From Flavobacterium beibuense F44-8 (GTDB taxonomy: Bacteria > Bacteroidota > Bacteroidia > Flavobacteriales > Flavobacteriaceae): a DNA stretch of 64,000 bases. Under the pieces are notes generated by a model, which worked only from the letters and a program-made list of their open reading frames with translations, was not told the origin of the DNA and did not search any database. Position 1 is the stretch's first letter. Each line of letters begins with the position of its first letter. Shown here in pieces: positions 9,201 to 18,427 of this stretch. The DNA lies in assembly GCF_000769915.1 (NCBI RefSeq), contig NZ_JRLV01000021.1, positions 1 through 64,000 of the forward strand. The letters are read 5' to 3'. A program made the position numbers and the translations under genes.

Positions 9201-11135
9201 TTATGCTTCTGTAACTACTTCTGCATCTGGTCTTTCAAATGGTCTTTTGCCAAAAATATCTTCAAGATCGTCTTTAAAGATAACTTCTTTCTCAATAAGG
9301 ATATCGGCCAGTTTTAAAAGCTTATCCCTGTTTTCATCCAGGATTTTTATAGCTCTTTGGTACTGCTCTTCTATAAGAACCGAAATCTCTTTATCTATAA
9401 CCTTTGCAGTCTCTTCAGAGTAAGGCTTAGAGAAGTTGTATTCACTTTGTCCTGATGAATCGTAATAAGTAATATTACCCAGTTTATCGTTAAGGCCGTA
9501 AACGGTTACCATAGCTCTGGCTTGTTTGGTTACCTTTTCAAGGTCACTTAATGCACCGGTAGATATTTTATCAAATATTACTTTTTCGGCAGCACGTCCA
9601 CCCATAGTAGCACACATTTCATCCATCATCTGGTCTGGTCTTACAATAAGTCTTTCTTCAGGTAAGTACCATGCAGCACCAAGGCTTTGCCCGCGGGGTA
9701 CTATTGTTACCTTAACAAGAGGAGCAGCATGTTCCAGCATCCAGCTTACGGTAGCGTGACCCGCTTCGTGTATAGCGATAGCTCTTTTCTCTTCTGGAGA
9801 GATAATTTTATTTTTCTTTTCAAGTCCGCCTACAATCCTGTCTACAGCATCAAGGAAGTCTTGTTTGTCTACTGATTTTTTATCTTTTCTGGCAGCGATG
9901 AGAGCCGCTTCATTACATACGTTTGCAATATCTGCACCAGAGAATCCCGGAGTTTGTTTAGCCAGGAATTCGGTGTCAAGATCTTCCGATTTTTTAAGCG
10001 GTTTTAAATGCACCTCAAAAATCTCTTTACGCTCCCTGATGTCCGGAAGGTCTACATATATCTGTCTGTCGAAACGTCCTGCACGCATTAGGGCTTTATC
10101 CAGTACATCGGCACGGTTTGTAGCTGCTAATACGATTACGTTAGTGTTAGAGCCAAAACCATCCATTTCGGTAAGTAACTGGTTAAGCGTGTTCTCGCGC
10201 TCATCATTAGAGCCTGAGAAGTTATTTTTACCACGTGCACGACCTACAGCATCAATCTCATCAATAAATATAATAGCCGGAGATTTCTCTTTAGCCTGTT
10301 TGAAAAGATCTCTTACCCTAGATGCACCTACACCTACAAACATCTCTACGAAGTCTGAACCCGAAAGGGAGAAGAAAGGTACTTTAGCCTCACCTGCAAC
10401 AGCTTTTGCAAGTAATGTTTTACCTGTTCCCGGAGGTCCTACAAGTAGAGCTCCTTTAGGTATTTTACCACCTATACTGGTGTATTTTTCTGGGTTTCTA
10501 AGGAATTCAACAATTTCCTGTATTTCTTCTTTAGCACCTTCCAGCCCTGCAACGTCCTTAAAAGTTACTTTAATATCGTTTTTCTCGTCAAACAGTTTAG
10601 CTTTTGATTTTCCTATATTAAATATCTGTCCGCCACCACCTGCAGCTCCGCCACCTGCCATACGGCGCATCATGAAAATCCATAATGCAACAAGTACAAC
10701 AATAGGAAGAAGCGTTAGGAATAAATCGCCCATCATGCTGTCTTCTTCAACAGAGTATTCGCTTAATTTACCGGCTTGTTCGGCATCATAAAGCTTTTTG
10801 TCAAAAATTTCGTTTTTAGGTCCTTTAGTTACGGTATATTGAGGACCTTTTGTATTTAAGTTGCCAAAAATATCATTTTGTACATCTTTATGTTCGTCAC
10901 TTTTCAGTGCCGATTCTTTAAGGTATATTTTTGCCGATGAGTTATTTGTAACAACTTTTTCTATTTCTCCTTTATCAAGATATTCGTAGAATTTTGATAT
11001 AGAAAGCTTTTGAGGGTCATTTAAAAACGATCCGCCACCTACAAAATTGATGGCAATAAGCATTAAAAAAATTCCGGCATATATAAGCCAGGGGCTTACC
11101 TTAAATTTATTATTTGGTTTATTATCTTTTGACAT
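9201..11135 (-). CDS. ftsH: ATP-dependent zinc metalloprotease FtsH
   Basis: A 644-residue membrane-anchored AAA+ protease that degrades damaged membrane proteins and short-lived regulators. Order of parts: TM1 (about 15-34), periplasmic FtsH extracellular domain, TM2 (about 137-156) and a glycine-rich linker. These are followed by the AAA domain with Walker A GPPGTGKT (233-240), Walker B IIFIDEID (288-295) and arginine fingers in RAGRFDR (351-357). The zinc site HEAGH is at 456-460. Normal length. It lies 12 bp downstream of rsfS, a common flavobacterial pairing. Confidence 0.98.
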   Translation of the reverse strand: MSKDNKPNNKFKVSPWLIYAGIFLMLIAINFVGGGSFLNDPQKLSISKFYEYLDKGEIEKVVTNNSSAKIYLKESALKSDEHKDVQNDIFGNLNTKGPQYTVTKGPKNEIFDKKLYDAEQAGKLSEYSVEEDSMMGDLFLTLLPIVVLVALWIFMMRRMAGGGAAGGGGQIFNIGKSKAKLFDEKNDIKVTFKDVAGLEGAKEEIQEIVEFLRNPEKYTSIGGKIPKGALLVGPPGTGKTLLAKAVAGEAKVPFFSLSGSDFVEMFVGVGASRVRDLFKQAKEKSPAIIFIDEIDAVGRARGKNNFSGSNDERENTLNQLLTEMDGFGSNTNVIVLAATNRADVLDKALMRAGRFDRQIYVDLPDIRERKEIFEVHLKPLKKSEDLDTEFLAKQTPGFSGADIANVCNEAALIAARKDKKSVDKQDFLDAVDRIVGGLEKKNKIISPEEKRAIAIHEAGHATVSWMLEHAAPLVKVTIVPRGQSLGAAWYLPEERLIVRPDQMMDEMCATMGGRAAEKVIFDKISTGALSDLEKVTKQARAMVTVYGLNDKLGNITYYDSSGQSEYNFSKPYSEETAKVIDKEISVLIEEQYQRAIKILDENRDKLLKLADILIEKEVIFKDDLEDIFGKRPFERPDAEVVTEA

Positions 11136-11147
11136 GAATTTCTTTTA

Positions 11148-11519
11148 TTAGTAGTTGTTTCCAATTGATGTTATCTTGGCATCTCCCCACAGGCTTTCAA
11201 TGTTATAGTACTCGCGTATGTGTTTCTGGAAAACGTGAACAACAATGTTTACATAATCCATAAGTACCCATTCGCCGTTTTCAGTTCCTTCAACATGCCA
11301 TGGTTTGTCTTTTAACTCTTTGGAAACTATTTTTTGAACGGAGTTAACGATAGCGTTAACTTGTGTATTGGAGGTACCGTTGCATATCACAAAATAGTCG
11401 CATACGGTGTTATCGATTGCTCTTAAATCAAGAATATCTATATCATTTCCCTTAACTTCTTCGATTCCTTTAATGATGTTTGCTAGCAATACATCTGTGC
11501 TTATATTCTTTTTTGCCAT
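11148..11519 (-). CDS. rsfS: Ribosome silencing factor RsfS
   Basis: A 123-residue RsfS/Iojap protein. It binds ribosomal protein uL14 and blocks subunit joining when nutrients are short. Family marks are DILDLRAIDNTVCDYFVICNGTSNTQV near the N-terminus and 'KPWHVEGTENGEWVLMDYVNIVVHVF' near the C-terminus. It is the promoter-proximal gene of the rsfS-ftsH operon and is divergent from birA. Confidence 0.95.
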   Translation of the reverse strand: MAKKNISTDVLLANIIKGIEEVKGNDIDILDLRAIDNTVCDYFVICNGTSNTQVNAIVNSVQKIVSKELKDKPWHVEGTENGEWVLMDYVNIVVHVFQKHIREYYNIESLWGDAKITSIGNNY

Positions 11520-11613
11520 TTAATATTTAATATATTCTACAAAGTTACCATTTTTTGTATTTACTTTTGACTTTGTTAAGTTATTAAAAAAGACTTTATT
11601 TTCCATCCTTTTA

Positions 11614-12342
11614 ATGAATATTATCAAACTCAGTGCCATAGCGTCTACTAACGACTATTTAAAATCATTGTCAACCACCCAGTATCTGGAAAACTTTACC
11701 ATTGTTGTTGCCGAACACCAAACTGCCGGTAAAGGGCAAATGGGGGCAAAATGGGATGTGCAACCAGGTAAAAACCTTACCTTTAGTGTGTTAGTTAAAG
11801 ATTTGCTGCTTGGGATCAATGAGATATTTAACTTAAACGCTGCAGTAGCCGTAAGTATTATTGAAGCTCTTGAAGAAAATAATGTAAAAGAACTTGCTAT
11901 AAAATGGCCTAACGACATTTTGGCAGGAAATAAAAAAATAGGAGGAGTACTCATAGAGAACAGCATTAAGAACAATGGTGAGATATTTTCGATTGTGGGT
12001 ATTGGTTTAAATGTTAATCAAGCTGATTTTGAAGGGCTTCCCAAAGCATCGTCTGTTGCAGTGGCTACAGGTTATGAGCACGATAAAACAGTACTGCTTA
12101 AAGCTATAGTTGAAAACCTTCAGCGTAACGTTGCTGCGCTGCTTCACAAAAATGCTGCTCCAATATGGACTAAATACCATAAAAAACTCTATAAAAAAGG
12201 GGTGCCTATGCCTTTTGAAAAAGACGGACAGCGATTTATGGGTATTATACAGGATGTGAATAGTAGCGGTAACCTATTGTTATTGCTGGAAGACGACACA
12301 GTGGCAGAGTTTAAGATTAAAGAGCTGCAAATGCTGTATTAA
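11614..12342 (+). CDS. birA: Biotin--[acetyl-CoA-carboxylase] ligase
   Basis: A 242-residue class I biotin protein ligase that attaches biotin to the carboxylase carrier protein. The biotinyl-AMP loop is KGQMGAKW (40-47, the GRGRxGRxW equivalent) and the catalytic lysine region is KWPND (97-101). It lacks the N-terminal winged helix of E. coli BirA, so it is an enzyme only and not a repressor. It converges with the next gene and their ends overlap by 4 bp. Confidence 0.95.
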   Translation: MNIIKLSAIASTNDYLKSLSTTQYLENFTIVVAEHQTAGKGQMGAKWDVQPGKNLTFSVLVKDLLLGINEIFNLNAAVAVSIIEALEENNVKELAIKWPNDILAGNKKIGGVLIENSIKNNGEIFSIVGIGLNVNQADFEGLPKASSVAVATGYEHDKTVLLKAIVENLQRNVAALLHKNAAPIWTKYHKKLYKKGVPMPFEKDGQRFMGIIQDVNSSGNLLLLLEDDTVAEFKIKELQMLY

Positions 12343-13037
12343 TCATAATCCTCATCCTCATTATCTTCAAAGTCGTTAATAAGAAAATCAATAACCAACT
12401 CAATAGTTTCACCGTTTTCATCCAGTCCCCAGTAGGCAGGGTAGTAGCCGTCTCCCCATCCGGAGGCAAACATTATGACATTATTGTCAGACTCGCTGTC
12501 AGGACGATGGTCGTTCCAATCGCCCAGCTCTCTTGAAAATTTGTTTTTAGATGAATAGGCCTTAAACTCATCTGCCAGTACCTCGTCATAATAATTAGCT
12601 TCAGGGTCTTTTTCCTGCAATGCATCCATTTTGGCGTTAAGTGCAGCATTGGTTTCTTCATCAAGGAAACAGGCAAGTCCCGAATCTACAGGGAAGCCGA
12701 AGAACTCATCATCTGTAAGTTCGTCCATTTCTTCCTTAGTAATGTCATCTGTAATAGCAAGCACCCATTTTGAGGCATCCTTACTCCTAAATTTAATTTT
12801 GGCGTAAGCGATACGGAAATGTTCCTCATCTATTTCGGTAACATTTACATAAACAGGGTATTTATCTGGTAATACCGTGCGTTTAAACGGACGCTGGTCG
12901 TAGGTAAAAAACGGGTCGGCTGCAATAATTTTTCCGGTAGGTAAATTAAGGTCGCCCACATGAATTTCAACCAACTCATGCATGTCCATATCATCATCCA
13001 GATTGTATTCAAATTCAAAGTCGTTTGAGTTTTCCAT
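12339..13037 (-). CDS. DUF4241 domain protein
   Basis: A 232-residue acidic cytosolic protein. After an Asp/Glu-rich N-terminus it matches the DUF4241 pattern. Features are 'LPTGKIIAADPF', 'PVYVNVTEID..HFRIAYAKIKF', the GFPVDSGLACFLDEE motif and the C-terminal 'FASGWGDGYYPAYWGLDENG'. Family members are scattered in bacteria, often beside polymorphic toxin immunity genes, but no toxin is seen here. Function unknown. The last 12 residues are nearly all acidic. Confidence 0.8.
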   Translation of the reverse strand: MENSNDFEFEYNLDDDMDMHELVEIHVGDLNLPTGKIIAADPFFTYDQRPFKRTVLPDKYPVYVNVTEIDEEHFRIAYAKIKFRSKDASKWVLAITDDITKEEMDELTDDEFFGFPVDSGLACFLDEETNAALNAKMDALQEKDPEANYYDEVLADEFKAYSSKNKFSRELGDWNDHRPDSESDNNVIMFASGWGDGYYPAYWGLDENGETIELVIDFLINDFEDNEDEDYD

Positions 13038-13103
13038 AATTGGTGAGTTTTTATGGTAAGTTAGTTAAAAACCGCGTGATAAGGCAAAGGTTTTATAAAT
13101 TTT

Positions 13104-13850
13104 TTAACCGGATTTTTTTGTGAACCTGTCGTAAAAATTAGTTACCAGGCTGGTTTTTACACTGTTTTCCTCAAGGGTAATGATACGGTAGGCAAACGAG
13201 TTTACATCAACCTCTATTACAGGGGAGTTCTTTTTTACCTGAAACGCTATAGATGGGGTTATGTACTGTGTTATTTTCCTGTCCATACGCTTATCGGGCA
13301 TGTGGTAGTGACCGCAAAAAACGGTAACCGGCTGCCTGCTTTGCTGTAGTATCCCGTTAATCGTATCTCGGTTTTTAAGCGGATAGGCTGTATCTACTCC
13401 TGTAGGGAAACCCAATATGGGGTGATGTATAAAAACAATTATCTTTTTTAGTGTATTTATTTCGGAAGTAAGCCATGCCATTTGGGCTTCACTTATCTCT
13501 CCCGATGAGGAGTCCAGGTAAATGTATTTATAGAACTCGTCTTCGTGAGTGTAGTAAAGTTCGGTTTCACTTTGAGAGTTTGTGCTGTGGTAGTAAGGGA
13601 TTACATCCTTAAATACATCATGGTTTCCTAATGTAATTTTAAAGCCCGGTTTGTAATCTTCAAGTTTTGAGAACAGCCATTCTAAATCTTCTTTTACGGC
13701 TAAGTCTCCGGTAATAACAAGATCGTCAAACTTATCTAAGGCGATGCTCTCTAAAACAGCTTTAAGGTTCTTTTTGGGGTTTATTCCGCGGTCTAAAGCC
13801 GAGGGATCTCCCAGGTGTGTATCTGTAATGTGTGCTATTATTTTAGACAT
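13104..13850 (-). CDS. Metallophosphoesterase (calcineurin-like, CpdA type)
   Basis: A 248-residue cytosolic phosphoesterase with a two-metal site. Visible ligands are D10 and H12 (DTHLGD), D49 (TGDL), N76 and H77 (GNHD), the later FIHHP histidine, and GHYHMP. The arrangement resembles the cyclic-nucleotide phosphodiesterase CpdA / class III family, but the substrate is not shown by the sequence. Its start codon overlaps the stop of the secreted-protein gene upstream (TAATG), so the two are coupled. Confidence 0.85.
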   Translation of the reverse strand: MSKIIAHITDTHLGDPSALDRGINPKKNLKAVLESIALDKFDDLVITGDLAVKEDLEWLFSKLEDYKPGFKITLGNHDVFKDVIPYYHSTNSQSETELYYTHEDEFYKYIYLDSSSGEISEAQMAWLTSEINTLKKIIVFIHHPILGFPTGVDTAYPLKNRDTINGILQQSRQPVTVFCGHYHMPDKRMDRKITQYITPSIAFQVKKNSPVIEVDVNSFAYRIITLEENSVKTSLVTNFYDRFTKKSG

Positions 13851-14389
13851 TATTCCTGATCGGGTGTTTTTTCATCCGGTTCAAAAATTGGGTCTATTCG
13901 TCCCGGAATATCTATTTCGTCACTAAGGTTAGGTATAAGCGTTTTCATGGTAGGGTGATTGTACCCTGATGTATCCAGGAAATACCAGTTTTTACCTTTG
14001 TTTTCAGATATGGCAAGCAAACAGCTTTGAGAAGTTAATTTACCTCCCTTAACCTTCATTTCAATCATTTGTATAAGTGTACACTGCATAGAGCCATCTT
14101 CTACCGTTATGATTTTTGAGGGTGCCGAATAGTCCATTTTTAAAAAGGTGATACCTTCGTTCTCAAAACCGTCAAAGCTTCGTTTAAGGTTTTTAATCAT
14201 GTTTTCTTTACCGCCCATAGTTTGCATTACTTTTGGGTAGGTATAGGAAGCAAATGTATCATAGTCCTTATCAAGGAAAGACTGCCCCATGTCGTTAGCC
14301 TGTTTTAAAACAGTTTGTTCGGGAGTTTGTGCAATAGATACAGAAACGATGCTTATTGAGAGTAGTAATGTGTATAAAAACTTTTTCAT
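13850..14389 (-). CDS. Secreted protein, SnoaL/NTF2-like size, unknown function
   Basis: A 179-residue protein with a clear signal peptide (1-20, ending VSIAQ). The mature part has the look of a cystatin/NTF2-like fold ('QANDMGQSFLDKDYDTFASYTYPKVM', then beta strands), but no motif proves it. It should be periplasmic or outer-membrane associated. It overlaps the phosphoesterase gene by one base. Function not recognised. Confidence 0.65.
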   Translation of the reverse strand: MKKFLYTLLLSISIVSVSIAQTPEQTVLKQANDMGQSFLDKDYDTFASYTYPKVMQTMGGKENMIKNLKRSFDGFENEGITFLKMDYSAPSKIITVEDGSMQCTLIQMIEMKVKGGKLTSQSCLLAISENKGKNWYFLDTSGYNHPTMKTLIPNLSDEIDIPGRIDPIFEPDEKTPDQE

Positions 14390-14425
14390 TCAGGATTAAT
14401 GTTTAGTCCTGATAAAAGTAATAAA

Positions 14426-14455
14426 AAAAGCCTTTTAGACAACTAAAAGGCTTTT
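14426..14455. terminator. Terminator after the pyrE-SRPBCC pair
   Basis: AAAAGCCTTTTAG and CTAAAAGGCTTTT form a 13-bp perfect stem with loop ACAA. It lies just past the stop at 14477. Confidence 0.85.
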
Positions 14456-14476
14456 GGTTTTTATGCTTTTCCGCAA

Positions 14477-14869
14477 TTACAGCTTGTGCATATTAGCGGC
14501 TAGTGTTTCAATAAATTTACTGATAGGCCCTTTAACCATCATGGCCATCATGGCGTTAAATTCGCCTTCAAACTTTAACTGTACAGCGCTCGAAGCATCA
14601 GATACAGCATCAATATTACCTGTAAGGGTAAAAGGAAGCTTATCGCTTGCAGCACCAAGAACAATTTTGTTTGGAGCCGATTTTTCTTTCATTTTAAGTT
14701 TGATTTCAGGCATTCCCTTAAGGGCAAAGATGAAGGATTCATCTCCTGTTACCTCAAACTTAGCTATGTTTTCGGGCATTAGTTTTTCAAAATTCTTAAC
14801 ATCGCTTAGCGCATCAAAAATATACTGTGCCGGTTTTTCTACTGTTACTTTAGGGCTTTCTAAATTCAT
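14477..14869 (-). CDS. SRPBCC family protein (START-like lipid/ligand-binding fold)
   Basis: A 130-residue protein starting MNLESPKVTVEKPAQYIF. A longer in-frame start at 14989 would lie inside pyrE and add 40 residues of out-of-frame pyrE sequence, so the internal ATG at 14869 is chosen. The pattern is a beta strand, then 'YIFDALSDVKNFEKLMPENI', then a curved sheet and a long C-terminal helix, as in CoxG/START-like polyketide-cyclase folds. Ligand unknown. It follows pyrE by 34 bp on the same strand. Confidence 0.78.
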   Translation of the reverse strand: MNLESPKVTVEKPAQYIFDALSDVKNFEKLMPENIAKFEVTGDESFIFALKGMPEIKLKMKEKSAPNKIVLGAASDKLPFTLTGNIDAVSDASSAVQLKFEGEFNAMMAMMVKGPISKFIETLAANMHKL

Positions 14870-14903
14870 AGTGGTAGGTTTATGAGTTTTAAGTTTCAGG
14901 CTG

Positions 14904-15545
14904 TTACTGTCCCCACGTGTCAGGGGTTTTTCTCCATTCTTTAAGGGTATCGTGCTCCTCTTCGGTAATGTATTGTTTAGAAACGGCAAGCTCTAAAAGC
15001 GTGTCGTAGTTACCAAGAGTGTTTAGCTTAACACCTGCATTATTAAAGTTTTCTACAGAAACATCAAAGCCATAAGTAAAAATAGCTACCATACCTTTTA
15101 CATTTGCACCTGCCTCTTTAAGGGCTTCAACTGCCATAAGGCTGCTTTTTCCGGTACTGATAAGGTCTTCTACAACCACCACGCTCTGTCCTTCCTGAAG
15201 GTGTCCTTCAATTTGGTTTTGACGACCGTGTTTTTTTGGTTCTGGCCTAACATATACAAATGGTAACCCCATAACATCGGCAACAAGCATACCTATACCA
15301 ATAGCTCCTGTTGCAACGCCTGCAATAACATCTGGCTTGCCATATTCATTTTCTATATGTTTTGCAAATTCCTCACGGATGTAGTTTCTAATCTGTGGGA
15401 ATGACAGCGTAATCCTGTTATCACAATATATTGGAGACTTCCATCCTGAAGCCCATGTAAAAGGATTTTTAGGATTTAATTTAATTGCGTTTATTTGTAA
15501 AAGCAATTCTGCTGTTTTTTTAGCGGTATCTGTATTAAAAATCAT
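14904..15545 (-). CDS. pyrE: Orotate phosphoribosyltransferase
   Basis: A 213-residue enzyme of UMP synthesis (orotate + PRPP to OMP). The start is taken at MIFNTDTAKK (15545); an open frame reaches 46 codons further but runs antisense through the Nudix gene. Motifs: N-terminal 'FTWASGWKSPIYCDNR', a KKHG loop that contacts PRPP ('EPKKHGRQNQIEG'), and the PRPP-binding signature VVVEDLISTGKSS. The start codon is only 7 bp from the divergent Nudix ATG. Confidence 0.96.
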   Translation of the reverse strand: MIFNTDTAKKTAELLLQINAIKLNPKNPFTWASGWKSPIYCDNRITLSFPQIRNYIREEFAKHIENEYGKPDVIAGVATGAIGIGMLVADVMGLPFVYVRPEPKKHGRQNQIEGHLQEGQSVVVVEDLISTGKSSLMAVEALKEAGANVKGMVAIFTYGFDVSVENFNNAGVKLNTLGNYDTLLELAVSKQYITEEEHDTLKEWRKTPDTWGQ

Positions 15546-15552
15546 AGTGCAA

Positions 15553-16161
15553 ATGTATAAAGTTTTTGTTAACGATAAGCCACTTTTTTTAACTAACCAG
15601 GTGGAAAAAGAAACCGACTTCAAATTGTTTCTTTTAGAGAGTGTTGATATTGAGCAGCTTATTATAAGAATGTTTAATAACAAGGTTAAAAAAGCCTTTT
15701 TATATCACCCCGATGAAAAGGAGACTTTAAAGAAGCTTAAAGAGAAAATTCCGGTGGCGAAGGCCGGAGGCGGACTCGTATACAACAAAAAAGGGGAGGT
15801 GCTTTTTATTTTCAGGAACGGAAAATGGGATCTGCCTAAAGGCGGAATTGAAAAAGGTGAGGGCATTGAAGATGCTGCCATACGTGAGGTGGAGGAAGAA
15901 ACCGGCGTAAAAAACCTTAAGATTACCCAAAAACTGCAAAAAACATATCACGTTTTTAAAAGGAATGGTAGCTATAAGCTAAAGGTTACCCATTGGTATG
16001 AAATGAAAACCGATTACAAGGGTAAACTACAGGGACAGGAAAACGAAGGTATTGAAAAGGTAGCATGGCTTAACCCGGAAGAGATTAAGGAAGCGCTAAC
16101 CAACTCATACGAAAACATAAAACTGTTGTTTGAAAACATGAAGGTACCTACGGAAGGATAA
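15553..16161 (+). CDS. Nudix hydrolase
   Basis: A 202-residue protein. An N-terminal domain (about 1-65) of unknown role precedes a Nudix domain. The Nudix box G-x5-E-x7-REVEEETGV spans 97-119, with catalytic E112, E115 and E116. It would cleave a nucleoside diphosphate linked to another group; the substrate is not predictable. ATG at 15553 is preferred over GTG at 15547. The same two-domain form sits divergent from pyrE in other flavobacteria as far as I recall. Confidence 0.88.
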   Translation: MYKVFVNDKPLFLTNQVEKETDFKLFLLESVDIEQLIIRMFNNKVKKAFLYHPDEKETLKKLKEKIPVAKAGGGLVYNKKGEVLFIFRNGKWDLPKGGIEKGEGIEDAAIREVEEETGVKNLKITQKLQKTYHVFKRNGSYKLKVTHWYEMKTDYKGKLQGQENEGIEKVAWLNPEEIKEALTNSYENIKLLFENMKVPTEG

Positions 16162-16210
16162 AGCCTTAAATGTTTTGTTTACAAACAAAAATATTTCTTA
16201 CAAATGAAAA

Positions 16211-16237
16211 AAAACAGGCCTTGAGCCTGTTTTTTTA
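16211..16237. terminator. Shared bidirectional terminator
   Basis: ACAGGC (16214-16219) pairs with GCCTGT (16225-16230), with A and T runs. It serves both the Nudix gene and the convergent M14 peptidase gene, and its right edge touches that gene's stop. Confidence 0.85.
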
Positions 16238-17962
16238 TTTTACTTTTCTGTAAACAGGGTATTGTAAATGTGATTTTTCGTAGTAAACAGAGTGTCTGTA
16301 AATCCAGTCCAGCTGGGCTTCACCATTTTCAGAAAAGGCTTTGTCTTCTGCTTTCTTTTTTTCGAAGGCTGCTTTCAGTGTAGCATCTTCATTTAGTAAT
16401 CGTGCAGCAGTGTCTTCAAACACATAAGCAGAGAAATATTCCTTTTGCTGTAGTATAGCGTCAAAAAAGTTCCAGTTAAAATAGGAGTCAGGTGCTTGTG
16501 GTTCTAATGTTTCCAGCAGGTATTTAACGCCCGGTTGCTGAGTGTTTATTACAAAGTCGCCTTTATGGAACAGTACTTTTTCGGTGGTTACTGTAACTTC
16601 AGTACTGTTGTGTGGGTAATGTCCTTCATAAGCCGTTTTACTTGTTTTATAGTCAGCTATACGGTAGCTTTCCACCTCAATCTCGGTATCGTTTTCCAGT
16701 GGTTGCATTTTAATACCGTTAAGCTGTAAAAGCTCTATGGCGTTCCACCATGTTTTTGGAATAATATACGCCTGTGGTATTACCACTTCGGTTACCGGAT
16801 TGTACTCCTGATAGTACGGAATGGTTTTTGTAAACGGTTTGGATCTGTCGTAAAATAACCTTGGCTGCCCTGATATTTCACTTGGTCTGTAGCCACCCTC
16901 ATATCCTAAAAATTCCAGTTGGGTAACTTTGGTTTTGTCAAGTTTCCAAAACAGGGTATATTTCATGCCCGGTTTGTAATTGTTCAGGTTATCGGTGCGT
17001 AGTTTTTTAATCTTTTTATAGTTCTTTTCTATATAATCTATAGAGGCTACCATGTAATCATAAGTAACCTTAACACGCGGAGCATAATCCTTTAGCATAT
17101 GCGTTTCGGGCATAGATCCTACAGTATTGAACGTGGAGGCATATCCGGTAGAATATCTTGGGTAATCCATAAACTGTTCAAAACCACCATCGGGTTTTTG
17201 GTCGTGTATGTTTACATAGGGAGTAGCTTCGGTTCCCTGTTTTTTCAAGTCGTTCAGTATGGTTGCCATCATCTCATCCTTAAAAAACCGACCCAGTTCT
17301 CCGCCCAGTTTCTGGTGGTGTGTAGCTATGTAGGTAAAGGTGTATTGGTAGTCGGCACCATTACTAACGTGGTTATCTATAAACACATCAGGATTTACCT
17401 TTTGGAAAATTTCGGCAAAGCTCCTGCTGTTTCGGGTGTCTGATTTCAGGAAGTCCCTGTTAAGGTCATAATTACGGGCATTTCCCCTAAAACCATAACT
17501 CTCAGGTCCGTTTTGATTAGCACGCGTGTGCGAATTACGATTAAGTGCACCGCCTATGTTGTACACGGGTATGTTAACAATAACCGTATTTTCAGGTGTT
17601 TTTAGTTTCCCGGTGGCAAGGTCACGGTACAGCATCATTGTGGCATCAATACCGTCGGGCTCTCCCGGGTGGATACCATTGTTTAAAAGCAGTACAGCTC
17701 TGTTTTTATGAATGGTGTTGAAATCAAAGCTTTTCTCGGGGTCAAAAATCACAATATGTAAAGGCTCGCCACTATCGGTTAATCCCATAGGGACCATTTG
17801 AATAGTTTCAAAGCTGTCGTCAAGCATTTTAAAATAGGCGATGGTTTCGGTATAAGTTGCCGTTTGGTTACCATTGCCCTTTTCATACGGAGTTAAGTAC
17901 ATATTGTTTTTTTGTGCCATAAGCTGAAAACTTATCAGTAAGAGTAAAAGCGATTTCTTCAT
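16235..17962 (-). CDS. M14 family zinc carboxypeptidase, secreted
   Basis: A 575-residue exported metallopeptidase with a signal peptide (1-16, ending LMA). In the catalytic domain the zinc ligands are H98 and E101 (NNGIHPGEPDG) and H198 (FIDNHVSNGAD). The substrate-clamping NARNYDLNRDF lies at about 161-171. The second half (about 330-575) is a beta-rich extension usual in flavobacterial M14 peptidases of this size. It probably trims peptides in the periplasm or outside the cell. Confidence 0.88.
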   Translation of the reverse strand: MKKSLLLLLISFQLMAQKNNMYLTPYEKGNGNQTATYTETIAYFKMLDDSFETIQMVPMGLTDSGEPLHIVIFDPEKSFDFNTIHKNRAVLLLNNGIHPGEPDGIDATMMLYRDLATGKLKTPENTVIVNIPVYNIGGALNRNSHTRANQNGPESYGFRGNARNYDLNRDFLKSDTRNSRSFAEIFQKVNPDVFIDNHVSNGADYQYTFTYIATHHQKLGGELGRFFKDEMMATILNDLKKQGTEATPYVNIHDQKPDGGFEQFMDYPRYSTGYASTFNTVGSMPETHMLKDYAPRVKVTYDYMVASIDYIEKNYKKIKKLRTDNLNNYKPGMKYTLFWKLDKTKVTQLEFLGYEGGYRPSEISGQPRLFYDRSKPFTKTIPYYQEYNPVTEVVIPQAYIIPKTWWNAIELLQLNGIKMQPLENDTEIEVESYRIADYKTSKTAYEGHYPHNSTEVTVTTEKVLFHKGDFVINTQQPGVKYLLETLEPQAPDSYFNWNFFDAILQQKEYFSAYVFEDTAARLLNEDATLKAAFEKKKAEDKAFSENGEAQLDWIYRHSVYYEKSHLQYPVYRKVK

Positions 17963-17967
17963 GATTT

Positions 17968-18423
17968 TTATTTTGTTCTTACCGAGTCGGGCACCAAAAT
18001 GGTGTAGTCTCCGCCGTTGCGCAGTACGTCCCTCACAATGCTCGAACTGATGTATGATGTTTTTGCCGCTGTAAGCAGGAATACCGTTTCTATTTTAGAA
18101 AGCTCCCTGTTGGTGTGGGCAATAGCCTTTTCAAACTCAAAGTCGGCAGGATTTCTAAGCCCTCTAAGTATAAACTGTGCACCCACTTTATGACAAAGGT
18201 CTATGGTAAGACCTTCGTAAGTTATCACCTCTACCTTTGGCTGATCTTTAAAAGCCTCCTCAATAAAACGTTTACGTTCTTCCAGCGGGAACATGTATTT
18301 TTTTTCGGCATTAACCCCTATGGCTACAATAACCTTATCAAAAAGCTTAACGCCTCTTTTAATAATATCATAGTGACCAAGGGTAATAGGATCAAACGAC
18401 CCGGGAAATACTGCTGTTTTCAT
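17968..18423 (-). CDS. coaD: Pantetheine-phosphate adenylyltransferase
   Basis: A 151-residue nucleotidyltransferase for the fourth step of coenzyme A synthesis (4'-phosphopantetheine + ATP to dephospho-CoA). It has the N-terminal PGSFDPITLGHYDII with the (T/H)xGH motif, the RGLRNPADFEFE stretch, and the C-terminal ISSSIVRD that stands for the ISSTxxR loop. It lies 4 bp downstream of ddl on the same strand. Confidence 0.97.
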   Translation of the reverse strand: MKTAVFPGSFDPITLGHYDIIKRGVKLFDKVIVAIGVNAEKKYMFPLEERKRFIEEAFKDQPKVEVITYEGLTIDLCHKVGAQFILRGLRNPADFEFEKAIAHTNRELSKIETVFLLTAAKTSYISSSIVRDVLRNGGDYTILVPDSVRTK

Positions 18424-18427
18424 ATTT

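Noticed and set aside
9865..10791. 308-codon open frame on the plus strand
   Set aside because: It lies wholly antisense to ftsH. Its product is Ser-rich and low in complexity, the usual shadow of a conserved gene, and ftsH motifs account for the DNA.
12339..13037. DUF4241 protein as immunity to a local polymorphic toxin
   Set aside because: No toxin gene or secretion locus is seen around it.
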